A DNA stretch of 26,946 bases, from positions 1 through 26,946 of the IMG/VR virus record IMGVR_UViG_3300045146_000219; one strand, written 5' to 3'. The position numbers and the translations under genes are program-made. Source of the stretch: a virus. The notes under the pieces were generated by a model, which was not told the origin of the DNA, made no database searches, and worked only from the letters and a program-made list of their open reading frames with translations. Positions 6,767 to 13,222 of the stretch are shown here, one piece after another; positions within the stretch are counted from its first letter, which is position 1; each line of letters begins with the position of its first letter.

Positions 6767-7170
6767 TCTTCATCTTCCCATTCAATTGGAATGGTTTTGA
6801 TAAAATCACCAACGAAAGTATTTACATATTCTTTTGCTTCAGCTTCAGTTTTCCAAAGGGGTGATGTAACTGCCATTTTATCTGTATGATTAATCCTGTA
6901 AAGTGCTACCCACATTTTCTTTTTTATCATTCTTTTCGGTCTTGATGGTGGCACAATCTTTGGGACAGATTGCCAAAAGACAAGCTTACAACGATAATTG
7001 ATGGCGAAAACTAAATATCCATCAAAATCTGTTGCATAAAGGTCATCATTTTTATCTTTGATGGTAAAACCCCTATCATTAATAGCAACTACTTTAACAG
7101 GAATATTGGGATATAGATAAACCGTATCGCCAATTTTTACATCTTCAAATTCGTGTTTTTGAGTTTCCAT
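6763..7170 (-). CDS. Hypothetical protein with an N-terminal beta-barrel-like part
   Basis: 135 residues. Residues 8-60 (FEDVKIGDTVYLY through DFDGYLVF) look like a small SH3-like beta barrel with alternating short strands; a basic proline-rich linker (PSRPKRMIKKK) and a MWVALYRINHTDKMAVTSPLWKTEAEAKEYV unit follow. The start ATG 7170 has AAAGGAG at a good distance. It shares a four-base overlap with the Cys-rich gene downstream. The function is unknown. Confidence 0.7.
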   Translation of the reverse strand: METQKHEFEDVKIGDTVYLYPNIPVKVVAINDRGFTIKDKNDDLYATDFDGYLVFAINYRCKLVFWQSVPKIVPPSRPKRMIKKKMWVALYRINHTDKMAVTSPLWKTEAEAKEYVNTFVGDFIKTIPIEWEDEE

Positions 7171-7183
7171 TTATTTTCTCCTT

Positions 7184-7369
7184 TTATTCTAAAAATCTGT
7201 CTATATTATTTCGTGTTTCAGGTGGCTCATCATACCAATCTATTTCATCTTCGAGTTTTCTTTCTGGCCGCTTCATATCTTTATCCGACTTTGCTCCGTA
7301 TCCTAACAGGCAGAGCGTAACAAAGAGTACAATGAGAACCGCTATGAGGTAAATCAGGACATATATCAT
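7184..7369 (-). CDS. Small single-span membrane protein (61 aa)
   Basis: The protein begins with a hydrophobic span almost at residue 1 (MIYVLIYLIAVLIVLFVTLC, residues 1-20) followed by an acidic, charged tail (KLEDEIDWYDEPPETRN). It would be anchored by its N-terminus with the tail outside or inside the membrane. ATG 7369 overlaps the upstream stop by four bases. It lies 13 bases before the next gene. Confidence 0.7.
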   Translation of the reverse strand: MIYVLIYLIAVLIVLFVTLCLLGYGAKSDKDMKRPERKLEDEIDWYDEPPETRNNIDRFLE

Positions 7370-7842
7370 TTATTTTTCCTAAAAATGTCCCATACCATCA
7401 TTGCATAATTCGCAAGATGGATGGCGTTTTTACGTCTTTTTATATTTTCCTCTATCTGATTTTTTTTCCAACTCAAATCCCACAAGATAGCATCGCCCGA
7501 ACACTCTCTCCATTGAACTTTTTCCATATTTTTTTTCCTCAACAACTCTTTTAACATCAAGTCACTGAATTTTTTGTGAACTCGTCTTATAAATTTCTCT
7601 TGGTTGGTCATTGCTTCACCCCTTCTCTCCCTATCTCGTCGGTTCTCAAATTTGACATTAAATTCAAGCTCAGGATTGCGGTTTCTTATTGTTTCACGCA
7701 CCCACTCACGGACTTGTGCCCGCGTCTTAACGTAATATGGGAGTGCACGCTCTATCATTGTAAGTTTATGGGGGCTCCACTCGCTCACAATCCATTGCCC
7801 ACCACAACGGTGGACTAATATTTCAACTTGTTTCTTGCTCAT
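7366..7842 (-). CDS. Hypothetical protein with a MazG-like 'HLANYAMM' tail
   Basis: 158 residues, start ATG 7842 with AAAGGAG upstream. Residues 1-75 are a basic segment (VEILVHRCGGQWIVSEW onward, then REWVRETIRNRNPELEFNVKFENRRDRERRGE). The second half starts MTNQEKFIRRVHKKF and ends IHLANYAMMVWDIFRKN, reminiscent of the E-x-x-D-x-ANxAMM helix of small phage MazG-like or DUF550-type proteins, but the metal-binding Glu/Asp set is not clear. It may be a fusion of two small proteins. I leave the role open. Confidence 0.6.
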   Translation of the reverse strand: MSKKQVEILVHRCGGQWIVSEWSPHKLTMIERALPYYVKTRAQVREWVRETIRNRNPELEFNVKFENRRDRERRGEAMTNQEKFIRRVHKKFSDLMLKELLRKKNMEKVQWRECSGDAILWDLSWKKNQIEENIKRRKNAIHLANYAMMVWDIFRKNK

Positions 7843-7867
7843 TTTTGACTCCTTTTGCTATACGGCA

Positions 7868-8689
7868 TTAATTCTCCTCAAATATGTGTAATTGCGATAG
7901 ATTAGGTTTATAGTTGGTTATTAATAGTTCGTTCTTCTTTTGGATAATTTGATTAACTGAAATGAATTTAGTATACTTTACGGGGACTTTTAGTATATGA
8001 AAATCCTTATGTAAATATCTAATTTCTGGAACATCGTCATAAGATAATATCCATTTGCATTTTACTTTATTTAATAGTTCAAAAAGCAATTTATGGTCTG
8101 TTTCTGTGAAATCATATTGATAATAATCATTATTATTTGATACCCAGTACGGTGGGTCAAGATACATTAAAACATCTTCGCTTCGGGAATATTTTGGAAT
8201 AATCTCTTTATATGAGCGATTTTCAATTATCACACCATCGAGCTTTTCTCTAACGGATTTCATTCTCTTTATTAGGGCGAGATTAAAACCCGCACCTCCT
8301 TCAATCTTTGCTGAAAAGGGACTATTCGGTCTGCCACAAAACATTGTTTTATTTAAAAACAAATACATCAAAGCCCTATCAACATCATTAATATCTTTGA
8401 ATTTATTATTACTATGTTTCCGAAACTTGTTAAACTCATCCCTTGAATTTAATGTCCAATATACTTTTTGAGCAAGTGCATCAAAATTGTCTCTGACTTG
8501 TACAAATAAGTTTACTAAATTTCCATCAATATCGTTTATGGTATTTAATCGAGCTTTCGGTTTATTGAAAAATATCGCACCCGAACCGAAAAATACTTCA
8601 ACATAATGTTTATGTTTAGGCATTATCGAAATAATTTTACGAGCAAGTTTTTGCTTTCCTCCGAAATATTGAATAAGCGTTGATAACAT
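7868..8689 (-). CDS. dam: DNA adenine N6-methyltransferase, Dam / D12 class
   Basis: 273 residues, the usual size of Dam/DpnM enzymes. It transfers a methyl group from S-adenosylmethionine to adenine N6 in double-stranded DNA. The N-terminal IQYFGGKQKLA and VEVFFGSGAIFF (F-x-G-x-G, residues 30-41) form the AdoMet site, and DPPYW at 178-182 is the catalytic motif IV. NKTMFCGRPNSPFSAK and the C-terminal KNELLITNY also fit the D12 family. The target site cannot be read from sequence; GATC is only the family default. It would shield phage DNA from restriction or mark it. The start follows a 23-codon leader by six bases, so coupling is likely. Confidence 0.9.
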   Translation of the reverse strand: MLSTLIQYFGGKQKLARKIISIMPKHKHYVEVFFGSGAIFFNKPKARLNTINDIDGNLVNLFVQVRDNFDALAQKVYWTLNSRDEFNKFRKHSNNKFKDINDVDRALMYLFLNKTMFCGRPNSPFSAKIEGGAGFNLALIKRMKSVREKLDGVIIENRSYKEIIPKYSRSEDVLMYLDPPYWVSNNNDYYQYDFTETDHKLLFELLNKVKCKWILSYDDVPEIRYLHKDFHILKVPVKYTKFISVNQIIQKKNELLITNYKPNLSQLHIFEEN

Positions 8690-8695
8690 TCTTAC

Positions 8696-8767
8696 TTATC
8701 TCTTTCTAATGAAGAGACAGAACATAACTTTTGCATTGTTTTTTAACAACCATTGCTCAAAGTTCAT
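8696..8767 (-). CDS. Possible 23-aa leader peptide before the adenine methylase
   Basis: MNFEQWLLKNNAKVMFCL onward, 23 residues, has one of the best ribosome sites of the block (AAGGGAGG seven bases before ATG 8767), whereas the methylase six bases downstream has only a weak one. This arrangement suggests that ribosomes are delivered to the methylase by termination-reinitiation. The peptide itself has no known match. Confidence 0.4.
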   Translation of the reverse strand: MNFEQWLLKNNAKVMFCLFIRKR

Positions 8768-8799
8768 TTTGAGCCTCCCTTCCTGTTAAGATTCCATCT

Positions 8800-8979
8800 C
8801 TATAACCACTCTCTCGACCTTCTTCTTTCGCCCCACCGAGCTTGTCTAATTTTGTCATCTTCATTTTCTTTGTCTATTGATTTTCGAGCGTTTTTGTCAC
8901 AATTTTTCAGAAATATACCAAATAAAACACCCACTATATAAATCAGTAAACCAATTGCAATTATTGTAAAGGTTCTCAT
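8800..8979 (-). CDS. Small single-span membrane protein (59 aa)
   Basis: I place the start at ATG 8979 (MRTFTIIAIG), one base after the stop of the upstream gene; the longer frame back to 9168 only re-reads that gene. One hydrophobic span at about residues 4-26 (FTIIAIGLLIYIVGVLFGIF) is followed by a highly charged tail with many Arg and Glu. An N-anchored protein with a cytoplasmic tail is likely. Unknown function. Confidence 0.65.
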   Translation of the reverse strand: MRTFTIIAIGLLIYIVGVLFGIFLKNCDKNARKSIDKENEDDKIRQARWGERRRSREWL

Positions 8980-8980
8980 T

Positions 8981-9211
8981 TTAGTCACTACTGTCAATGT
9001 GATAGAAATGTTTACATACATCACAAATGTAAATGTTATCTGTCCCACGAAACAAAAACAGAGAATTATCATGCGACCTTGTTTGATGTTGTTGGACAAT
9101 GATACATTCTCTGAGTTTCTCATTTGACTCAAAATCAGGATTTGTTCCATGATCTTTGTAACCTTCAATTTGAAAGTTATTTACGTGGTTAATATTGAAT
9201 GTCCAGCTCAT
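8981..9211 (-). CDS. Small CxxC protein, partner of the truncated copy at 4896
   Basis: 76 residues, MSWTFNINHV onward, with ribosome site AAGGTGAG before ATG 9211. The C-terminal 22 residues (TDNIYICDVCKHFYHI then DSSD) hold a C-x2-C pair and two His, a possible zinc knuckle, and are nearly repeated in the fragment at 4896-4964. Only the 3' end is duplicated, so the intact gene is this one. Role unknown; the location between the Lar-like and membrane-protein genes does not settle it. Confidence 0.7.
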   Translation of the reverse strand: MSWTFNINHVNNFQIEGYKDHGTNPDFESNEKLRECIIVQQHQTRSHDNSLFLFRGTDNIYICDVCKHFYHIDSSD

Positions 9212-9245
9212 TTTTTCTCACCTTTAGTTTCTTCAAGTAGTTCTT

Positions 9246-9455
9246 TTAGCGTACTTTCCGTACGTGTGCATTCCACCGCTTTACCGCTGTTTTCAGTGCA
9301 GTTGCTACAGTCACATCGTACATTTCGAAACTTTGAAGTTCAAAGAAACAGTCACGGCACTCTATCCATGCTTCATCACACCATACCCTGTATTGGACGT
9401 TTTTACTTTTGCATCGTGGACACGGTTTTGCACCCTTAGCTTTTTCCCATTCCAT
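9246..9455 (-). CDS. Lar-family restriction-alleviation-like zinc protein
   Basis: 69 residues. KPCPRCKSKNV (C12, C15) and WIECRDCFFE (C33, C36) form a zinc ribbon, followed by a helix ending AVKRWNAHVR. This KPCPxC ... CxxC ... WN pattern is the Lar (restriction alleviation) family carried by many phages and prophages; the founding Rac protein Lar modulates type I restriction. Here the anti-restriction role is inferred from family and from the neighbouring methylase. The first gene of the block after its promoter candidate. Confidence 0.7.
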   Translation of the reverse strand: MEWEKAKGAKPCPRCKSKNVQYRVWCDEAWIECRDCFFELQSFEMYDVTVATALKTAVKRWNAHVRKVR

Positions 9456-9542
9456 CTTATTATTCCTTTATCATTTGTTTTTTTAACTTCAGTCACCCCA
9501 CCCGCCGAATTTGACGGCTCGCTGATATACGCACACTTAAGC

Positions 9543-9572
9543 GTTATACCATACTTCTGTTATTTTAGCCAA
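9543..9572 (-). promoter_or_regulatory. Promoter candidate for the accessory block
   Basis: On the minus strand TTGGCT (9567-9572) and TATAAC (9543-9548) are 18 bases apart, and a TG one base before the -10 gives an extended -10 form (TGGTATAAC). Transcription would start near 9536 and first reach the Lar-like gene. It is predicted from consensus only. Confidence 0.45.
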
Positions 9573-9574
9573 TT

Positions 9575-9602
9575 CCAACGTCTAGTTTCCTGAAAACGTT
9601 GG
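9575..9602. repeat. Inverted repeat upstream of the block promoter
   Basis: CCAACGT (9575-9581) pairs perfectly with ACGTTGG (9596-9602), with an inner GTTTC/GAAAC possibility. It lies immediately upstream of the -35 box, where a regulator could bind; no T-run follows, so it is not a typical terminator. Confidence 0.4.
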
Positions 9603-9665
9603 GTACTCTTTATCAAGATAAGAACACAACACAGACAGTACTGTGGAAGTCGGGCGACTGACTTT

Positions 9666-9773
9666 TCAATAAGCCTTCCATATCCTTATACCATATAGTA
9701 CAACTAGTACTATGAGTATCAGTATGGTACAGAGTATCATAAATAGTGCATTCTTTTTGCTTGTACTAGTCAT
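9666..9773 (-). CDS. Tiny single-span membrane protein (35 aa)
   Basis: MTSTSKKNALFMILCTILIL onward, then IVLVVLYGIRIWKAY. Nearly the whole peptide after residue 8 is one hydrophobic helix with basic residues at both ends. ATG 9773 overlaps the upstream stop as ATGA, the coupling seen repeatedly in this arm. It is the last backbone gene before the accessory block. Size and topology resemble small membrane proteins of phages, but no family can be named. Confidence 0.6.
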   Translation of the reverse strand: MTSTSKKNALFMILCTILILIVLVVLYGIRIWKAY

Positions 9774-9979
9774 TGAGTCTTTTCTTTCTTTCCTTGCGGT
9801 CCCTCCGCAACAGCTTCAGAAGTGTCACTTCTAACCACTTTATAGGTAAATGCATTACCTAGCAATTGCATACAGTTCTCACCAGTAATAATACCTTCAG
9901 TAACAAGTGTAAAGTGCCTTAGAGACAGTACGGTCTTATTATCTTCATCGAGTACTAGGAGTGTATATTCATTTTCCAT
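9770..9979 (-). CDS. Small hypothetical protein
   Basis: 69 residues, MENEYTLLVLDEDNKTVLSL onward, with a perfect AAGGAGG six bases before ATG 9979. The sequence suggests short beta strands (YTLLVLDEDNKTVLSLRHFTLV) and a disordered Lys/Gln-rich tail (EGPQGKKEKTQ). It is preceded by a long structured leader (10003-10070). No family recognised. Confidence 0.7.
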   Translation of the reverse strand: MENEYTLLVLDEDNKTVLSLRHFTLVTEGIITGENCMQLLGNAFTYKVVRSDTSEAVAEGPQGKKEKTQ

Positions 9980-10002
9980 TTTGTTCCTCCTTCAATAAAG
10001 TA

Positions 10003-10070
10003 GAGTTGCACTACCTTTTTCAACTGATTACCATTCAGCTTACCGATAGGTACTATTAGTAGCACAACTC
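10003..10070 (-). promoter_or_regulatory. Structured RNA leader hairpin before the 69-aa gene
   Basis: In the leftward RNA, GAGUUGUGCUAC (10059-10070) pairs over 12 positions with GUAGUGCAACUC (10003-10014), using two adjacent G-U pairs that would be A-C mismatches on the other strand. The 44-base loop contains UACC/GGUA segments that could form an inner helix. A ribosome site follows after about a dozen bases. It could be an attenuator, a processing site or a structured 5' leader; it lacks a T-run and does not fit a tRNA. Confidence 0.55.
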
Positions 10071-10076
10071 CACAGA

Positions 10077-10286
10077 TTAAATTTCCTGAAACTTAGGTAA
10101 ACTGTTCCATACAGTAAATTTCGCTGATAGTTCTAGAAGAGCTATACCTATACCTATGTCTAGACTGGTACGTGACTTTCCGGTATCTGCAATAAACGAT
10201 AGTGTAAAACATGACAGCAGTATTACCATAATACCCCTAATATTTGTATCTTTTACCCATCTGATCGTAAAGACCCTAGCTAACAT
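10077..10286 (-). CDS. Small membrane protein, probably two spans
   Basis: 69 residues. A basic beginning (MLARVFTIRWVKDTNIR) is followed by a hydrophobic stretch GIMVILLSCFTLSFIA (about 18-33), a short polar turn and a second moderately hydrophobic stretch LDIGIGIALLELSA (42-55). It overlaps the upstream gene by 11 bases and has only a weak GGGA ribosome site. A holin-like topology is possible, but size and position in the replication arm give no firm support. Confidence 0.6.
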   Translation of the reverse strand: MLARVFTIRWVKDTNIRGIMVILLSCFTLSFIADTGKSRTSLDIGIGIALLELSAKFTVWNSLPKFQEI

Positions 10287-10545
10287 ATTCCCATTCCAGT
10301 CTTTTTAGAGTTGGACTGCTATCGCTTCCTTTTAACTTTTCCAATGGCTCAGATACGATCTTGAAGTTCATGTTTGTTCCATTATCTATAGACAAAGAAA
10401 ATTCTTCTGTACCTATCTGATCCATCATCTCAATAATTCTTTCTATCTTTTCTCTTTCTAGATCTTTCAGTTCTTCTATAGCTTTCAGCAAATGATAAAA
10501 GCTTACAAGTTCACTATGTACCTCCTTTAGTGTAGGAATTTCCAT
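10276..10545 (-). CDS. Small helical protein after the primase-helicase
   Basis: 89 residues. Residues 1-45 are a charged heptad-like helix (EVHSELVSFYHLLKAIEELK, then DLEREKIERIIEMMDQI), then a strand-rich part and a C-terminal LKRLEWEYVS. The frame begins at ATG 10545; a better ribosome site (GAAAGGA) precedes a nine-codon frame just upstream, so reinitiation is possible. It is the first gene downstream of the primase-helicase and could be an accessory factor, by position only. Confidence 0.7.
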   Translation of the reverse strand: MEIPTLKEVHSELVSFYHLLKAIEELKDLEREKIERIIEMMDQIGTEEFSLSIDNGTNMNFKIVSEPLEKLKGSDSSPTLKRLEWEYVS

Positions 10546-10568
10546 TTTGCTCTCATATTATTCCTTTC

Positions 10569-12320
10569 TCAAGTAATCTGAGTGAATCTAAATGTATCTT
10601 TATTCATTGTACACCTCAGTACAAAAGAAGATTCATCTCTTGCACCAAGTGAAGTTATTATCCTCAATGGATTATCTTGTCTTCCCTCAATTCCTATTAT
10701 CTTATCAGCTTTCTGTTCTATAGCTGAAGAATTCTTTCCTGAATGTATAGTTAATCTTCGCGTTTTCCCCCGCTCATCCAAAATAGCTGCTTTGCTGATA
10801 TGATGTATACCTACGATGATAGTACTGTACTTCTGCGCTAGGTTCTTCAATGTGACAGCTATTCTTGAAGTTTTTTCATTGTCTCCCCCAACAGTAACTA
10901 GAGAATCCAATGTATCTACTACAACTATCTGAGCGTTAGTCTCAGCTACTATTCTTGCTATATCGTCTAGGTTAGGAGAAATAGTTATCATTCTGATATG
11001 GTCTACAGCCTTGGAAAGTGTATTAGTACTGTCTAGATAGTACCTGTATACATCCTCCTTTTTCATATTGTGAGCAATCTGTAAAAAGCGTCTGTACATC
11101 AAATCTTGAGCTACCTCAAGCGACATATACAGTACTTTCTTGTCTTTCCAATGGATACATAGATTTTGTGCAAATGCTGACTTGCCTAGCTTGGTATCTC
11201 CCCAAATAACAACAAACTCCCCAGGGTAAATGTTATAGTCTGGTATGGTATATAAGTCTGCTAAGTTAATTGCATTTTTGAAACTGTCTGAATGTAGAAA
11301 CTTTACAAAGTCTCTTTCCATGCCTTCTGCACTTACTATCTGAATTCCATAGGATTTAGCTTGATAGTAAATACATTCAGGAGAACAAAACTGTTGCATT
11401 ATTTCATCATGGCAACTGTAAGAATATCCATTGATGTATACTCCACGTACGACCTTCTCTACATCACTGGCTGGTACTTCAGAAGCGTACTTTTTAAGTA
11501 GATCGACTACTCCCTCATATGGAGTACCTGAACGTCTCCATGCAGAGGCCATTCTTAACATACGTACATGTCGAGTTCCTTCTTCTGCTCCTTTGTTGTA
11601 ACATTTTTGCATACATGTTACAATTGGAGTTACAGGAAACGTTTGATGAAATCGATTTGTCTTTTCAGGAAGAGATCGTAAGATAAGAGATGAGTACTGC
11701 TTTGTAGATTCTGGTATTTCATAGTTCCACCGTTGTGGTTGTTCCGAAGCTAACGCTATAATTTCTTCTACTGTTGCTTTCCAGAATGTATCATGTCGAA
11801 TCGGGACTTTCCATAATCCCGACTTGTCGTTTATAGAGTACCTTACTCTAAACAAACTCGAATTCATATAAATAGAGGTATCTCCATACGGTAAATGCTT
11901 CTGGATAGTTGCTTTAACTGTTGCTGGTAAACTTTCTGAAGGTTCAAATCCAAATATATCAGGAAGGATCAGATGATAACCTCTTCCTGAGTACCATACT
12001 TCAGGTTCTACCTGAAATCTTTTTTGGATTGTCGAAACTATATCTCTTGCTTTGTTCAGTACTTCTTCATCTGTTTGTGTACCTCTGTCTACATCAATAG
12101 GAATTTCTTCTATGAAGTACTTTCCTCTATAGCCTTTGATGCTTTTGTACAAACTGAAATGCTTAGTTGCTTCTTGCGCTTCAAGATTGTAAATAGATCG
12201 GTATAGTGGTGTTTGATGTTCTACTGCACCTGCTAAAATGTTTGCAAAGTTGTGTTGGTTGGTGATTGTACCACGGTTTGATGGAGATCCAAGGGCGTAC
12301 TCGAACAACTGATCTTCCAT
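10569..12320 (-). CDS. Primase-helicase: PriS-like, PriL-like and RecA-type helicase in one chain
   Basis: 583 residues. (1) Residues 65-180 carry archaeo-eukaryotic primase motifs: IPIDVD (D76, D78), SGRGYHL (H116) and GDTSIYMNSSLFRVRYS (D147) followed by SGLWKVPI. (2) Residues 230-320 have C236/C240, an RHVRMLRMA helix and SYSC(303)-FC(312)-x3-C(316)IYY, the spacing style of the iron-sulphur C-terminal domain of the large primase subunit PriL. (3) Residues 360-583 are a RecA/DnaB-like ATPase: Walker A GDTKLGKS (374-381), Walker B IVVVDTLDSL (D469) and an IVGIHHISK strand. It would make primers and unwind the fork for phage replication. The PriL part is my weakest assignment. Start ATG 12320 overlaps the upstream gene by 88 bases; GGAG lies 13 bases before it. 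Confidence 0.85.
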   Translation of the reverse strand: MEDQLFEYALGSPSNRGTITNQHNFANILAGAVEHQTPLYRSIYNLEAQEATKHFSLYKSIKGYRGKYFIEEIPIDVDRGTQTDEEVLNKARDIVSTIQKRFQVEPEVWYSGRGYHLILPDIFGFEPSESLPATVKATIQKHLPYGDTSIYMNSSLFRVRYSINDKSGLWKVPIRHDTFWKATVEEIIALASEQPQRWNYEIPESTKQYSSLILRSLPEKTNRFHQTFPVTPIVTCMQKCYNKGAEEGTRHVRMLRMASAWRRSGTPYEGVVDLLKKYASEVPASDVEKVVRGVYINGYSYSCHDEIMQQFCSPECIYYQAKSYGIQIVSAEGMERDFVKFLHSDSFKNAINLADLYTIPDYNIYPGEFVVIWGDTKLGKSAFAQNLCIHWKDKKVLYMSLEVAQDLMYRRFLQIAHNMKKEDVYRYYLDSTNTLSKAVDHIRMITISPNLDDIARIVAETNAQIVVVDTLDSLVTVGGDNEKTSRIAVTLKNLAQKYSTIIVGIHHISKAAILDERGKTRRLTIHSGKNSSAIEQKADKIIGIEGRQDNPLRIITSLGARDESSFVLRCTMNKDTFRFTQIT

Positions 12321-12580
12321 GTGGACTCTAAGTCTCCTTTCTCGGAAACGTCAATTATGGTAAGTTGGTACTTACTTTGGTTAGCTTTGATTTCTCTCCA
12401 ACGGCGTGAGTAAGTAGAGGGAGTATGTCGAATTCCATGTATAGATAGTCCATAAGTGAATACATCTGTTTCAAATTCGTGAGATTTAAATATTGCCGTT
12501 GAGTTTAGTGTTACTCGCAACTTGCGGTAGATGAAGTTAACAACAATTTGCTTTGCTGTCAAGCTTTTTTGCTTATTCAT
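12233..12580 (-). CDS. Hypothetical basic protein overlapping the primase-helicase start
   Basis: 115 residues with AAGGA eight bases before ATG 12580. The first 75 residues (KSLTAKQIVVNFIYRKL, then SIHGIRHTPSTYSRRWREIK) look like a small winged-helix-type DNA-binding unit, and the last 29 lie over the beginning of the primase-helicase in another frame. Such a long overlap is unusual for this genome, so either the primase starts further in or the overlap is genuine. A DNA-binding role is a guess. Confidence 0.65.
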   Translation of the reverse strand: MNKQKSLTAKQIVVNFIYRKLRVTLNSTAIFKSHEFETDVFTYGLSIHGIRHTPSTYSRRWREIKANQSKYQLTIIDVSEKGDLESTWKISCSSTPLDLHQTVVQSPTNTTLQTF

Positions 12581-12598
12581 AAAAATATTCCTTCAGTC

Positions 12599-12644
12599 AA
12601 AAAGTATGCCAAAGGGCATGCACATATTCTGTATGCACATGCCC
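12599..12644 (-). terminator. Hairpin terminator or attenuator after the SSB-like gene
   Basis: Leftward RNA forms a 13-bp stem GGGCAUGUGCAUA / UAUGUGCAUGCCC around a CAGAA loop (12614-12644). Two adjacent G-U pairs close the stem only in this strand. UUU follows at once and a second U-run (five) about ten bases later. It probably reduces read-through from the recombination genes into the primase genes. Confidence 0.65.
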
Positions 12645-12652
12645 GTACTGAC

Positions 12653-13222
12653 CTAGAATGGATCCTCGTTAGAGGGTTCTATTTGAGTAGGAAAGAATGA
12701 AAGCGAAGGAGCTACATTAGGATTGAACTTCTTAATTCTGTTCTTCTTTACCTGTGATACAAAATAGGCTATCAATGAGTCATGATCGTCACAACTGCCT
12801 ACTATATCCCAAGAATACCATAACACCTTATCAGGGTTGTCTTTGCGTACTCCAGCAATGTACTTCAGTTGTGCAAATTTCTTCCCTACTAAAGCATTTA
12901 CTATATCCTGTGGAATATCCTCGTTTTCGTCAATAACCAGTTCTACTCCGCAAGAATGAAATAGTTCTCCTACTTTAAATGCTGAGCCATAAGAGATAGC
13001 CTTACCATTCTCATCTCTTTTGAGATTGCCGAATAGTTCTACTGTAGGTTGAAACGATTGACCCACATCTACTATCAAAGCTAAATATAAGTCAAACTGT
13101 TCCCCTATACGTGGATGAACAGTTCCAGATAAGTTCTTCACAGCTACAATTGTACAGTCCTGTACAAATATGCCTCTTTGACCAGCCCCACTTCCTGGTT
13201 CTTTATGATTGTACTTTAACAT
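12653..13222 (-). CDS. SSB-like single-stranded DNA-binding protein candidate
   Basis: 189 residues. The body is beta-rich (FVQDCTIVAVKNLSGTVHP, FDLYLALIVDVG, PTVELFGNL) as for an OB-fold, and the chain ends in a low-complexity tail finishing EPSNEDPF. That ending resembles the acidic D-D-x-PF tip with which bacterial SSBs bind partner proteins. Sak4-like ATPases work with a cognate SSB, and this gene starts 7 bases inside the end of such an ATPase gene with GGAGGAAAG before its ATG. No classical SSB motif is plain, so the call rests on tail, length and context. Confidence 0.55.
   Translation of the reverse strand: MLKYNHKEPGSGAGQRGIFVQDCTIVAVKNLSGTVHPRIGEQFDLYLALIVDVGQSFQPTVELFGNLKRDENGKAISYGSAFKVGELFHSCGVELVIDENEDIPQDIVNALVGKKFAQLKYIAGVRKDNPDKVLWYSWDIVGSCDDHDSLIAYFVSQVKKNRIKKFNPNVAPSLSFFPTQIEPSNEDPF

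Larger units (their letters stand above)
9461..9665. other. Non-coding junction upstream of the accessory block
   Basis: I see no credible gene on either strand. It holds a promoter candidate, an inverted repeat at 9575-9602 and, in the predicted leader, a small GCCG/CGGC hairpin at about 9502-9516. Its position between the GTAC-rich backbone and the GTAC-poor block makes it the likely right-hand junction of the block. Confidence 0.6.

Noticed and set aside
8800-9168. 122-codon version of the membrane protein gene
   Set aside because: The first 63 codons overlap the CxxC gene in another frame; the start at 8979 is one base after that gene's stop and gives a normal small membrane protein.
10003-10070. 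Possible tRNA
   Set aside because: The stem ends look like an acceptor arm, but position 8 is not U, there is no GGTTCGA-type T arm and the length is short.
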